Below the pieces are notes generated by a model. It was not told the DNA's origin, made no database searches, and saw only the letters and a list, made by a program, of their open reading frames with translations. DNA of 60,000 nucleotides from Branchiostoma floridae. Its lineage: Eukaryota > Chordata > Leptocardii > Amphioxiformes > Branchiostomatidae. The DNA lies in the NCBI RefSeq assembly GCF_000003815.2, contig NC_049979.1, positions 7,160,729 through 7,220,728 of the forward strand, in the 5' to 3' direction. This document shows, piece after piece, positions 32,957-44,638 of this stretch. Numbering within the stretch: the first letter of the stretch is position 1; every line of letters starts with the position of its first letter. The position numbers and the translations under genes are program-made.

Positions 32957-35900
32957 CTGTGGGAAGAAACACAGCCTTATGTAGCATGATGTAATAGTAG
33001 TAGAGTAGACCGTTGGGGTTGATGATGAGACAGCAATATCAATATCACCATGGAACACGAAGGAAGTTTTTCCGCTTAGATTTTAGAGGGTGTTCATTTT
33101 TAGGCCAACGTGCCTTTGAGTTTTTAGATGCCCACATGCCCATAATACAAATAATGTAGCATTCTGTGTTCGACAAGAGAAAAAATCATAGCTGAGAAAA
33201 ACAGAACTTAAGGAGCCTTATGTTATAAGAAGGTGATGATTCAAATTCATTCTGCTATTTATGATAGGATAGGCAAGTCAGTTATTTGTGACAAACACAT
33301 GTAGATATCAGTAGCACTGAATAACCAGTGACTTGCAATGATTTTGCTCTGTTCTCATCCCAAAATAACTTCCAAACAAGATCACGGCTTCTCTACAGTT
33401 GTTGAGTTATCTGAACTTTTGAAATACCAGATGGATGTGTTTCACTTCCTGATCTACCAGATCACCACTGTGCCAGCAGTGTAAGGGGAGCATCACAACA
33501 GTTGTGTGAATTACGTGCAAGACCAGAAAGCTATCCTCCACTTGTTGCCATGTGTCATGCTAGGCTGTGCATTCTCTCACGATGGCCACATCCATTTCAT
33601 TAATCATGAATGAACAGGTTATGCTGATTAGTGTACATTGTGTATATATACTATTCCCTTGTCTCTTTCCTGTATTTAGGCCAACCACCGGTCACCAGCC
33701 TTGATACATGCTATTGTCTTTTTTAAAAACTTCCATCTGCCTATTTCCTGAGCATATCACGTGAGCAGGCAGTCTACACAGCTCCTGTTGCACTTGAAAT
33801 TGAATACTATTCATAGGGTCTAAATACTTATAAATAAAAACGGAATGAAAGCAGCATTGACATAAGCAGTCCTGATGGCAGGCCAAACTTGAGCTCAGAA
33901 AGGTTCAGTACCATTAACACAAAAGGGCAAAGCATGTTCAGGCTCTAGAACCAAGGCAACTGATGCACCCATAACGGGCTGGATTATTAATTTCAAACCC
34001 TTAAAGGTTGAGTTCACCCGGGGCGGCAGCTGAGAGGAGCTGCTGAATGCCAGTCTCTTCATCTTACAGCAGGTCCAACCGTCGTTCTACAAATGTTAGC
34101 ACCATTTTCGAGCCAGTCATAAAAAACTGATGACCTTTTCTCAAAGTGTACGCCAAACACACCATGGCCCATGTCATTTACTCAATTGGTCACAAGAACC
34201 GTGTGCGTACATTTCAGTCATCTCAGCAGAGAAGGGGACAAATCTGAGGAAGTGTCAGAATGATGGAGCAGAATCCAAAGTAAATCCGTCAGGATGAGAA
34301 AATGTGGACAGGGCAGCAGAGTTTAGCTGCAAGGGGAATGATGGGTTACACTTACAGGGTCTTGCCTTAATTTTCGTGGGACTACTCATTTACATTGCAT
34401 TGGGCCTATCACTATATGTCACAGCAGTGGATAAACATAACCTGTTACAGTCTCTGCAGTAGCCTCATACACCTGTCTGCTGACAAAATTTCAGTGCATC
34501 CCTGTCTAAACATGTACATCAGCTGAATGGTCTAGTAAAAAAAAAACTCCATCTGAAACTCAACATGCATGCCTCCATGTCCCTCTCTAGTTTTTCCCTA
34601 GCCTGATTTAACCGCGCTTCTCAGGCCCGTCATACTGCCGTGCCGATCGCGGGGAGGAGTCTACAAGCTCCGGATAGCGGAGTTTGCGTTACACAGACTA
34701 GTTTTTCCCCACCATCCAAGAAATCCTCCTGACTCACAGCATCCCTCATCACCATACTGTGTTTCCAATGAAGAAAGCTGGTGCTGATTGATGTTGCACA
34801 CCAATGACACAAATGATTTACGCTTCTCCTCCTGGAAGATTGTCGTGACTAAGGGCATCCATGAATGTATAATGAGGAGCAACAGGTGCAAATGACTGAT
34901 ACTTAGAAAAAAAACAGCAGGACTGAAACTGCAATACTGTATGTGACTCAGTGGAGGTCTGAAATGAATCACTTTACATCCTGGACACAAAGCCCAGGAG
35001 TGGGTGGTTTAATATGAGGTAGGACTAGGAGCATAAAGGCCATAAAAAAACATATGTCAAAGGTGGTTACAATGTGTGTGTAACAAGCAAGAAATGATTT
35101 TTAGTAGGGAATCAACAACAGAGATGTCCTAAGTTGACTGTATTTATTACAAATTCCTTTGAACATCTAGCTAAATTCAAGTTAAGTAAATGGGGGCTCT
35201 AGGGACTATGTAAAAGGATAAAAGGGTAAAAAATTGTCTCACCTTTCTATGAAAAAAAGTATGATGCCATTTCCCCTACATAGACATATTCTGATCTACT
35301 TAATTCACAGTTTGAATTCATTCTAATGGCCATCTAATGCACAGTCTTATTGGCAAACAGTCTGATATCTCCTACATGTCAACATGTCTATTTGCATTTG
35401 ACAGTTTGGTACCTTCATGGGTGCAAAGCCATCAAGTTTAAGTCTAATGGAGCATTGGACCTGAAGCACTGGAAAATTCTGACATGGCCATGTGACGCAC
35501 ATGTGTTATATTTTAGACATTTTGTCCCCAAAAGATAAGCAGATACTCCTGATAATCGATGAGAGGGAGGGCCTGGGTCCAGCTGGTGCTAACAGGTGCA
35601 GGACTGGCCCAGGGGAGGGCGGGGTCCCCTGAGGTGCTGACCCTCACCACAGCCTGGACCCACAGGCTTTCCTGATCTACTACTAGTACTAGCCAATTTT
35701 GCTCAACTTTCTTCACTTCTTCTTCTTCTATGTAATATAGGATGATATAATCTCTTGTGACACATCTTGTCCTGGGAAGCAGGTCTGGAAGACTGTAATG
35801 TAGTCAAGTGGTGGTACGTTAAAGCCAAAAAGAATTCAATGAAGTCAAGTGTAATTCAAAATTATTTGTCAAAAACTCAAAAACTATTGACATTGTAAGA

Positions 35901-38900
35901 ATCTGTATGAGAAAATTTAAGTACCAAAGTATCTATGTTGCTCTCTTGCCTTATTTTCCATGAGTTTTTCTCCGATTTGTTTATTTTCAAAGGTGTGAGT
36001 GCCAAACGAAAGGCCATACATTCTGATTTTTGCCCTGATTTGTGCTGTTTTATCTAGCGGCTACTTCTTGCAGCATTACACAGATCTGCTCTGTGTAATC
36101 AGCAAGTCTGACATCACCATAAACACCATATGAGGTCAGAGTGAGGCCAGGCGTAAGACGCACAGGAATGCTTTACTTTCCTAAATAGTTTAGACTTTCA
36201 AACCGCTCCTGACAATGTCAAGTACACACATTACCCGAAAAGAAGAAAAGAAACACACTTTGCATTAGGATTCAGTGATAATCTGTTTTTTCCTAAACCT
36301 TATCCTGGCGATTCAGGGAAATCTATCATACCCAGAGTGGGGTTGCAATGAGATTCATTATGCAAATCTACTTACGGCAATTATTAAAAACGTTATTCAA
36401 ACATCACCATCTCTAAGTTGACAACAACCAAATCAGCTCATCCTTTTCTTTCTGCACATAGTGATATGATTGATAGCATTATTAGTGTGCACAGAGTTGA
36501 CTGGAGAGACCAGGAGACCGGCAAAGTCATTATCCCACAGAGGCAACTGAAAATAGCTCTTGCCTGACAGATGTTTTGTGATATAGTGACATGAACTGCA
36601 AGATGTTTCACGTCGACTTTGCCAAGGAGAAATGTTCACATGGAAGAAGCATGAGTGTAAGTTGTGGCTGCGTCAGAAGGACCTGTGCCCAAGGCAAGAG
36701 CCCTGTCTGTGTCATGGGATGTACGTCAGCACACACGCAAGGGTGTGCAAAGGGGTCTTTTTAAAGCCATCAACCTTATCAACCACCTACAGAAGAATAG
36801 TTCTACCATAAATTGTGCCAAAACAGCAGGATCTAGGTAGTTCGGTATCCATCCCATTAGAGGAAATTAAGACAAACTCCTGCAGAAGGTGCAGGAACGT
36901 CATTTAACTACTGAACCTGGCTACCCTCTCCACAACCTTGTCCATGTGTTAGACATCACCAGTTTCCCATGCCTCAGGACCAACAGAGAACAATGCCACA
37001 GCCAAGCCCACAAATAACCCAGATGGTTGTCAACTCAGTCCATAATGGCCATCGGTGATTTTATCACATCTAGGACCTTGCCTTCCATCAGTGAAATCAA
37101 ACTCCAGGAGTCCAATTACAACCTGATATGATAACACTTTTCATAAATTATGTACATCAAATTGCTAGTGTCTGGAAAATGTCCTTGCATAGATGTAACG
37201 TTGGACTGGCGTCAAATTTCAAACTGTTTGCACCAATATGCTGTGTATTGCAAATCATGTCACATGTAGTATCAAATGACTACATCAATGATACAAGTAT
37301 TCCAAGGTAGTTTAACTGTGTGCCTATGTCCTTGAAGCATGCCTGTCCTCAAGGCTTCACCCTCCACTACTAACTACAGTATAAATGCTGTATCTGCCTG
37401 CAAATCACAGACCAAAGTCATGAAAATAAAGGGACCAACAATGAAACCAGACAGGGTAGCTGTATCTCTGTTTGCCTGACAATTTCATGAGGACTGTTCA
37501 GCCTCCGTCGTTTTACCAACTCTACAATCCTCACTTGGTCACCGTAATTAAACGCTGATTCCTTACAGTTCCACTGGAAATTCTACATTGAGATAACCAA
37601 GGATTAGCCAAATTCTTTGTCCGTACATGGTGATGGCCCAACCTGCTGTCTGAGGAGAGTTGCTCTGCTCTATCATCAAGCCCATCAGCTTCTAGCTAAA
37701 GAACCAACATCTCGTGCCCAAATATGGCAGGGCAGATTTGATCTGAAGACCCTGTCTTGTGCTGGTTGTCTCCGACCCAATGTGTATTTTGACTAGAGCT
37801 TGGCAGACTAACGCAACTTTCAGTCTGCCTCAAATGTACACATCCAAATAACACTTTCTCCTAAATATAACCTCATTGTTACAGCCGGCTGCACTCCACT
37901 ATTTATTCAGTTCCCTGGCTGTGTTGACTCTAGTCTACCTTATTTGGCAGTCAGGTGTCAAATCAAACATCATCATTACACTCACAGCTCCTGTTCTATC
38001 TGCCTAATTAACTCCAGCCCCCTAATTAAGCAGATAATAGGATAGCCCTGTTACATTTAAACAGTCAGGAAGATGACAGTTGATATACACAACAGTTTGC
38101 AATTTTCGAAACCTAACCGACGGAAAAAACACTTGAAAATGCAGTCGACAAATGAAATAGTGCAGCTCAATATTTTGTCGTAGGCTGGAGAGAAATCCTG
38201 TACAGTTGTTATGTGTTAGAGACAGGGAGGATAAAAATAAGCCTTTATCTGAGCTATGCCTGCAGACATCCCAACTTTGTGGCTGGCACATGTCCGAACA
38301 CTCAGGCACACTGAAGCCATTTACATAATCAACAGCTGTCAAACGCAGAGCTTGGAGACATTTTGACAAGAGCAAATAAATTTCCAACTGTTCTCATATA
38401 CATGTATAACTTAATTCTAAAAATATATAACGCCAGCATGCTGTTACTGACACATTACAAAAAAAACTACAACGTGACTTGACTGTGCTTTCGACAAAGA
38501 CACCATTAATCAACTTGTAAATCTGAAATTTACAAAATAATTACTTCCAAATCCCCAGGAGCATCTGCAAAAACAACTATATGACAATTTTTCAGCAAGC
38601 CTAGGTCTAAATATCAAGACCCCAGTTGTCGCAAACACAAGTTTTTTTTTTTAATTTTTACTCAAGTTCAACTTAACAAGTTCAAGTCCGTTCGTTCGTC
38701 CATTGGGAAAAATCTACATCACTTCATGGCCAAATCATGCATTCCGCTTTCAGCATAGGCATGTAGTGTTATCCAACAACCAAGGCCACAGAAATTTGCA
38801 TTTTTCTGTTTTCTAATACTTCACAATTCAAGCAAGACAAAATCAAGACCTTTGATTCACATGGAAAACATCACTCTCACTTTAGCAGGCCCATACAGTC

Positions 38901-41900
38901 CAATGTGTATACCATTTCTGGTGGGCACATTCCCCATATAGGCCTGGTGCCCATATAAGGTTGTGTGCTGAGGCTGCAGTATTTACTCCCATCTCTACTT
39001 GCGTCAAATGCAAACAAGCAGACTTGTCGGGCCCGCTGACTTGACATATAAGGAATGTGCTCCGCCATATTTGGCACAGGTGTTCCAAATTTGGACAGGG
39101 AGGTCTGCTTGAAATTTTATCAATGAAACCCTACAAATGCTACTACGTGCGCCAGGGGGAATTTTCGGGACCTTTTGGCAATCTTCAAATCTTCCGGACT
39201 AGAAACGCTGGGTGACACTTGCGGTAATTCGTGCTATCTTGAAGCATAATCAACATGTTTTCGAGTGGCTGGCGGGAACAGCTGGCGAGCCGAGGGGACG
39301 GGAGCTGAATTTCCCCGGCCGGGTTTTGCGGAAGTGTGGGGAGGCTCGTTGCACGGTCTCGCTTTTCCGTCACAACATGTAAAGCTGTGTGCGCACCGTC
39401 CGGGCACCGGAAAATTTACAATTCCACATTCAAAACTGGCAGGGCCCTGTGCACTAAACCAGCAAACAATCTGCACAACATTTCCTGTTAATGTTTCGAC
39501 ATAATTGAGAACCTGCCTGTCAAACTAACTCGCCCCCGCAAGAACTGAGATCGAACCCAAACATGTAAACACTTTACAAGACAGACTTGCCAGCGTATTT
39601 GGGCGCTAGAATTCAGGTCTAGAATAATACAAAACTTACCTTTCTTTTATGTTGTAAGAAAATAAGGAAACGCGGTAGAATTGTTCCGGCGATTGGATTC
39701 ACAAACTGATTTACAGTTTTGTTACAACTTCCATGTTTCACATTATGGTCGAATTTGACTGAAAGCGATTATTTTCTTAACCTTGAAACAAATTAACTTT
39801 ACATTCAGCCTTGCAAAAATATTGTGGGTCTGTGATTTTTTTAACGTCTTGCAGAAATAAACAAGCAAACAAATGTAGCGCTCTATCGAAGAGATAGCAG
39901 ACGACACGACGCCTATTTGTATAGCAGCCGGTAAACATAGGCACTGGCCGCGATCGACCAAAGAAAAACTCTCTGTCTCTTACCTTCATGTTGTCTTCAG
40001 CTTCGGTGGAATATGTCAGATCAGTCTCCTCGTACCCAGTGACGGACATCCTCTGGTCGTGCTGACCGTGGCCGGCCGCCTGGCCCTGGCTCGGCGGGTC
40101 CGGGGAGTTCAGGCAGGTCTGGATCAGGGCCTTGCCGGCCTCGCTGGTGATCATGGGTTGGAGCTTTCTCGTGGCGAAGGTGTAAACATGCCCGGTCTCG
40201 CTCGCCACCAGGAGCATCACCTGCGTCCCCGTCAGGGTGGACAGCTCGTAGGCCTGCAGAGGAATGGAGAGAAGGGCCCATGGTAGTAGGGATTGGAAAT
40301 GCGGCTCGACAGAAAGACAGGAAAGCAGAAGGGGAAGTGAGGGACGATTGCGATCGGGCCAGACACCATTTTTGGGGGGCCGCGTGTCCAGCTGACGAGG
40401 CGGGTCAAAGGGTGTCACCCCCCAAAAACAGCATGACACCATGCAGGCTCGGAGTAGGGAATGGATACGAAGACTTCATATAACTTTTTGGCAGCATTAA
40501 CCGCATTCTCAATAGCTTATCTGAGGTATGGCAAAACGACCTCGAGTGAAAGTCACGATCAATGACATTACGAGACATACGCGGCTAGAGCTAGCAAGGT
40601 CATGTTTTCCTACCTTCTTCATGATGCCAGTCTTTCTCTTGGAGAAAGTGGTGTAGCGTCTCAGTTTGTTGTCAATAAATTCCATCTTGATTTTGACTCG
40701 TCCCTTGGTTTTCTTGGTCATGCCTGCTCCGCCGGACGAGCCGTGAGAGTCGTCTGCGGAGCGCTTCACTCCGTGCCCCGACGGGCTGTCCTGATCGCCC
40801 GAGCCATCGGAATCGCCGTCCCCGTAGTCGTCGTTGCCGTTCCCTAGTTGAGGGGGGTGTCCGTAGTCCAGGTTGGTCAGATCACCTGCACCTGCGAAAA
40901 ATAACAATGATCACATGTTTTTTTAAAGTTCGACCAAAACAATACCATTTCTGAGTCCAGACCGCACCAACTGTCAAAACCAGATTTCCGTGATTTTTGC
41001 TATCCCACGGGCTTCCTGCCCCTCGCCCCGCTATATGCACGACGCCAGGGACAATTTTCCCTTGCATTAAGCCAAATTCCACCAGCTTTTCAACGACCCG
41101 ATCATTCTTTTTAGTGACCTACCTCCGTTTTGTCCTGCAGTATTCATTTTGTGTACTATACGCGAAGCTCCCACACTTGTTCGGGCTGTATTTTCCCGGT
41201 TCTCCTTTCTGGGTGCACCGACACCTCTGCAAAAGGAATTCCTTATCACCCCCTTCCTAGACGCGTGTGCATCCACACCACCGCACTACGTTTTTGCTTA
41301 TTTTCACAAACACGGTCTCTACAGCGCTAAAAGTCACCCTACGATTTTCAGATAATTTCACAATTTTATGAAAAACCTTTTAGGTCATGCACATGATTTA
41401 CAGGTGAAGTTCTGGTAATATTTATCGCATACGCGGAAGGATATAAAAGGCGAGGCGAAGCGCATACCTCACGCGCCTGCCATATAAAGCAATGGGGTTT
41501 CCAAATATGGACTGCAGGGCCAAATATGTCTAACTCAGCCCTGGGAAATAAACTGCATGATAGGTGGCGCTGCCAAGCCTGACTCAGGGTGCGTCACCGT
41601 TGATGTCAGGTGTATTTCGAGAACAACTTATGAAATCAAAAGACAGTCGCAAGATGCGTGTATAGAAGCTTTTGGTTTTAATAATTTATGATACTGATGA
41701 GTGTGGACACTTGTAGAATAGATTACGGACAGTCCTCGGCGTACTTCAGAGGTTGCACATAACCCATGTTAGTTAATTATACACTAATACAGGAAACTTT
41801 TAGGTACATTGCACTAGTAGTTTGAGGGAGGAAGGCAGCTTCTGTTCAGTTCTGATCACAAGAGTAGCACTTGGTCCCGGGTTGACAACTATCTTCTGAT

Positions 41901-44638
41901 TTTCACACAGTTGTGTAATTCATCGACGTGGCGCTAGGTGTGCTCTGACAAGCGACCCGCAGTTGCCACGCGTATGTGCCATTCGCCACTTCGGAGTTTA
42001 GTGGAGTGTGTCTGTCACTATGGTACTAGTATCACTTACTCTATCTTATACGAAAGTCACTGGAATAACTCCGTAGATAATACGCAAGTGATAGAAGACG
42101 CATTTGCATGTAACCTCACACATTTGGTCGTTTCAAACAATTTGAACTTCATGCATCAAGTAAAAATCACAACGTAGCTGCGATAGTCACTCTTAGTCTT
42201 AGTTAAAGCAGCGTCCCAAAGTTTCATTTACCATGCAAGCAAGACCAAGACAGAGACCCTAACATGATTTCAGGGGTGCTTCTGGATGTCAGTATTTTAT
42301 TGTTAAAAAACATATTCCCACGTCACCTTTACCCCAACAAGACCAAGTTCATTGACAGAGTGATTATTCTGCGACGGTACATCTGATTAGAAGGAAAATC
42401 GTGCTCACCTGACGACTTGGACGGGGGTGTGATTGGCGGCTCGTAGGTGTGCATCTTGTGCATCCCTATTTCTCCCGTAGTGCGGTAGGTCGGGTAACGG
42501 TACCTAGGGAAATAGAAGGCACATTTTATGAACATCTTAATACCCTCTATCAATGTGAATCTTGCTTTGGCAATCTGAAAGTTCCCACAAGTAGAAGTGA
42601 ATCAATGTGCAATTAAGTGGCGCATGTTGACCAGTTAGACAGTGTTATTCTATAACGCTGATCATTGTTCTTTCCGTACAGGTGTAAACACTTGTTTCTA
42701 CCGTAGATGCTATGATCAAAAGATCATCGCAACTACAGAGTAAGGACCTATGGTGACAGCCCTTGGTATTCTGTAATTCTGCTATTGGAGAGTCCTGGCG
42801 GAGTTTCCATGTAGTGCACCCATGCTCACTGCAGACATAGTAGTGAATTTGAAGCCTGGTATCCAGTCGTATTATAATTTATAGCAAGTCCCGAGTCTCT
42901 TCTGCCCTCTCCTCAAATACATATTAGCGGAGAGGACAGAAGAGACTCGGGAGCTATAATACGGCTGGATACCAGGTTGGTAAATTTTATGAGGGCGCAG
43001 GCAGGATTTGGTTAATTTCAAAGTTAGAAAAAAAGTAGTTTTTGAAGAGCTGCTATTGCTTTATATGTTATTTTAGAATCAGAACCTTTCGACTATCAAA
43101 CAGCAAGTCTCGCGCGTAGACGTAACAGATATCAGCGGACTCAGCTGTATCAAGGATTACATTGTAAATCGGCTTAGCGCCCGGGCCGCGCTCCCCATAT
43201 GGTTTCTTCGGAACATCTTGCTTCGCGGTACTGACGACTCCTTGCCTCACGCTGAGGAGAGCGAATGTGCTTTCACGGTTCGTAACTAAATCACTCATCC
43301 ATCTTATCGTCGCGAAACTTGTCAACATCCGAGCCGAGCGGTGACTGTTACTATGCCTAGACCCTGTGAGAACTCTCTGCCTGGGAACTTGCGAACGGGA
43401 GAAAAGAGTACTAATGATATATCTCGTTTCCCGTCTCCGAATGCCCCAAATTGCCCACACAAGACTTTTGTATACTTCTTGATTACCGTTATCATATCAT
43501 ACATTGAAAATGCGCATCTTGGTCAAGTCCAACTCTCCCGTGAAAGACATAAAAACACTCCGAAAGAATGGAAACACAAATATAACAGCTGAGAAGCAGT
43601 AACGTATTGCTATCAGTGGCTCTACGCAATGAACATATACAATTGAAAGTTGCAATTCTGTGCGGCCTGGACGTGACATCGAGACTGAAAGTTTTTTATG
43701 TGTTTTTGTGTGCACAATAAAGCCCACTTTACAAATCAAGAATTTAGCTCGGCTGACGTGTTGGCGAGCTCTAAATTGGCATTTTCGGAAGAAGAACGAC
43801 CGACGTCCTGGCGACTGCGCGGTGTTCGGACGATTTTTGGCAGCTCGACCGACGTTCTCGGGTCCCTGGAAGCTGCGCTTAAATTCAGAGAGGCCTTGGC
43901 GACAATTTTTAAAACTTTTTATGAGATCTTGGATGGGTTTATTGCAAAATTCCTCTAGTCTAATATCATTGTTTTAGGGTGCCCGTCCACCCTACTCATG
44001 CCCTACAAAATGTCTCCCGAGCCCCGTCCAATTTGTGAATGTGAAGGGGCAAATAATCAGCGAAAATTCGGAAAAATACAGCCGATGCTCGGGTTAACTA
44101 CTGCATTTAGCCCATATGGGCAAGGTCATGCAAATAAAGATCATTGTCATTGTCATTGTCATTGTTGAAATTTGGCGAGCTCTGTCCGATCTACGAATTC
44201 AGCCGGCATTCGTAAATTGTAAAGCCGCCTTGCATTCTGTTGCGTTTAAAAGTTTCGTCTGCAACGAAGTTTCGTCTGCACGTTCAAAAAATATAAAAAG
44301 GTATCCTTATTACATTGTATTTGTATCCTCTGCAAGTGGTGAGTTTTGATTTTGTAGCTGATAGCTGGCAAAGATTTCTGTAAATGGAGTTTTACAGCTC
44401 TTCCTAGTTCCTAGTCCAATGAGGTTAAAGTATCTCAGAGAGTGATTGTTTGGATGGCATACAACATTGAGAACCCGTCTCACCTCATCTCGTCGTGTGG
44501 GGAAGAGACCGGGGAAGTCTTGTCCATGGCGTGTCCAGAGTACGGCTGGACGTCAGGCATCCAGCTCCGGGCAGGTGGGGGAGGGTACGTCATGCCGAAA
44601 GTAGGAGGTGGGCGGTAGTAGGAGTCAACTTCGTACAT
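28801..44638 (-). CDS. SRF: Serum response factor (MADS-box transcription factor)
   Basis: MADS-box factor binding CArG boxes, CC(A/T)6GG, with TCF/ETS and myocardin/MRTF cofactors. Shared coding exons in transcript order: 40614-40891, 39984-40253, 32740-32956, 31876-31998, 31582-31686, 31060-31236, 29691-29788, 28801-28923 (TAG at 28801-28803). Two alternative 5' ends join in the same phase: 41123-41147, giving 471 aa, or 44484-44638 plus 42409-42503, giving 546 aa. Lengths and phases agree across every junction. The exact vertebrate-like core KKTKGRVKIKMEFIDNK...AYELSTLTGTQVMLLVASE identifies SRF rather than MEF2. Downstream are a polyQ tract and GHVMYQTPQGVVYAAPTS, which resembles the vertebrate SRF C-terminus. 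Intron 32957-39983 is 7 kb. Confidence 0.95.
28939..29080. promoter_or_regulatory. Cluster of five CCAAT boxes in the last SRF intron
   Basis: ATTGG 28939-28943, CCAAT 28955-28959, CCAAT 29050-29054, ATTGG 29066-29070, CCAAT 29076-29080. Two pairs share a 16-bp offset, so local duplication is possible. NF-Y binding is an inference. Confidence 0.4.
31536..31570. repeat. GAATA/AATAG pentanucleotide microsatellite
   Basis: Imperfect (AGAAT)n run in the SRF intron just below exon 31582; a candidate length polymorphism. Confidence 0.7.
38927..39094. promoter_or_regulatory. Intronic CArG + MCAT cluster in SRF
   Basis: Three perfect CArG boxes: CCATATAAGG (38951-38960), CCATATTTGG (39065-39074) and CCAAATTTGG (39085-39094). 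Two one-mismatch sites: CCCATATAGG (38933-38942) and ACATATAAGG (39044-39053). Two TEAD/MCAT motifs: ACATTCC (38927-38933) and GGAATGT (39052-39058), each touching a near-CArG. This is the layout of a muscle-type cis-regulatory module; a further perfect CArG, CCTTATTTGG, is at 37938-37947. Confidence 0.75.
39250..39425. promoter_or_regulatory. CpG-rich segment with ETS- and E2F-like motifs
   Basis: Follows the CArG cluster. Contains GGCGGGAA (E2F-like, near 39272), GCGGAAGTG (ETS-like, near 39329) and ACCGGAAAA (near 39407), in a locally GC-rich stretch with many CpG. Could be an internal promoter or part of an enhancer. Confidence 0.4.
39984..40891 (-). CDS. SRF: SRF MADS-box exons
   Basis: Exon 40614-40891 encodes an acidic Asp/Gly/Ser-rich leader, KRSADDSH, and the first half of the MADS box ending TFSKRKTGIMKK. 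Exon 39984-40253 begins AYELSTLTGTQ and contains ETGHVYTFATRKLQPMI and the SAM extension GKALIQTCLNSPD. The intron divides the MADS box after IMKK. In the 471-aa isoform the basic MADS start is near residue 68. The DNA-binding basic residues appear intact. Confidence 0.97.
41123..41147 (-). CDS. SRF: SRF proximal alternative first coding exon
   Basis: ATG at 41147-41145 encodes MNTAGQNG plus one base, then donor GGAG|GTAGGT. The phase is identical to that of the distal exon 42409-42503, so both feed the MADS exon at 40891 through a shared glycine codon. A at -3 (CAAAATG) is favourable. 5' UTR would extend up towards the CArG cluster at 41.48 kb. Confidence 0.75.
41480..41529. promoter_or_regulatory. 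CArG cluster upstream of SRF proximal first exon
   Basis: One perfect CArG box CCAAATATGG (41501-41510) flanked by two one-mismatch sites, CCATATAAAG (41480-41489) and CCAAATATGT (41520-41529). It lies about 350 bp upstream of the proximal ATG. The vertebrate SRF promoter is also autoregulated through paired CArG boxes (established). Confidence 0.7.
42409..44638 (-). CDS. SRF: SRF distal 5' coding exons: 83-residue N-terminal extension
   Basis: Exon 44484-44658 (ATG at 44638-44636) encodes MYEVDSYYRPPPTFGMTYPP and continues Pro/Tyr-rich. Donor ATGAG|GTGAGA joins in phase to 42409-42503 (YRYPTYRTTGEIG, then YEPPITPPSKSSG), whose donor TCAG|GTGAGC matches the MADS exon phase. I know no counterpart in vertebrate SRF. 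Both exons have good splice sites and no stops. They could instead be exons of a distinct transcript, but exact phase match to the MADS exon makes an SRF isoform the simplest reading. Confidence 0.72.
42855..42976. mobile_element. 122-bp foldback element, family B copy 1
   Basis: CCTGGTATCCAG at the left and CTGGATACCAGG at the right. Arms extend through CCCGAGTCTCTTCTG and its complement to a small centre. A decayed relative is at 57924-58002. In an SRF 5' intron. Confidence 0.8.
43068..43460 (-). other. Unsupported 130-codon open stretch in SRF intron
   Basis: An open minus-strand frame in a moderately CpG-rich stretch. I recognise no domain and no convincing splice context tying it to SRF. 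Listed only because length and composition exceed nearby noise. Confidence 0.15.
43773..44171 (+). mobile_element. Retroposed element with TCATTG tail and 12-bp target duplication
   Basis: Perfect direct repeats TTGGCGAGCTCT at 43761-43772 and 44172-44183 bracket a 399-bp insert. The insert ends in about four TCATTG units after GCAAATAAAGA. A short 3' repeat tail plus a 12-bp duplication fits a 5'-truncated non-LTR retrotransposon or a SINE mobilised by one. A short open stretch in the 5' half has no recognised domain. It lies in the SRF intron between distal exons. Confidence 0.75.

Larger units (their letters stand above)
32957..39983. other. 7-kb SRF intron
   Basis: Separates the MADS exons from the activation-domain exons. 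No second gene is seen. Apart from the CArG/MCAT module near 39 kb and a single perfect CArG at 37938-37947, I see only AT-rich unstructured sequence. Confidence 0.6.

Noticed and set aside
39777-39983. Extension of the SRF exon beyond NMK (VRDREFFFGRS...)
   Set aside because: This is intron read-through past a good donor (AAG|GTAAGAG at 39984/39983). The next exon joins in phase.
43773-43960. Open stretch at the start of the retroposed insert as a host gene
   Set aside because: It lies wholly within the target-duplication-bounded insertion and has no recognised domain.
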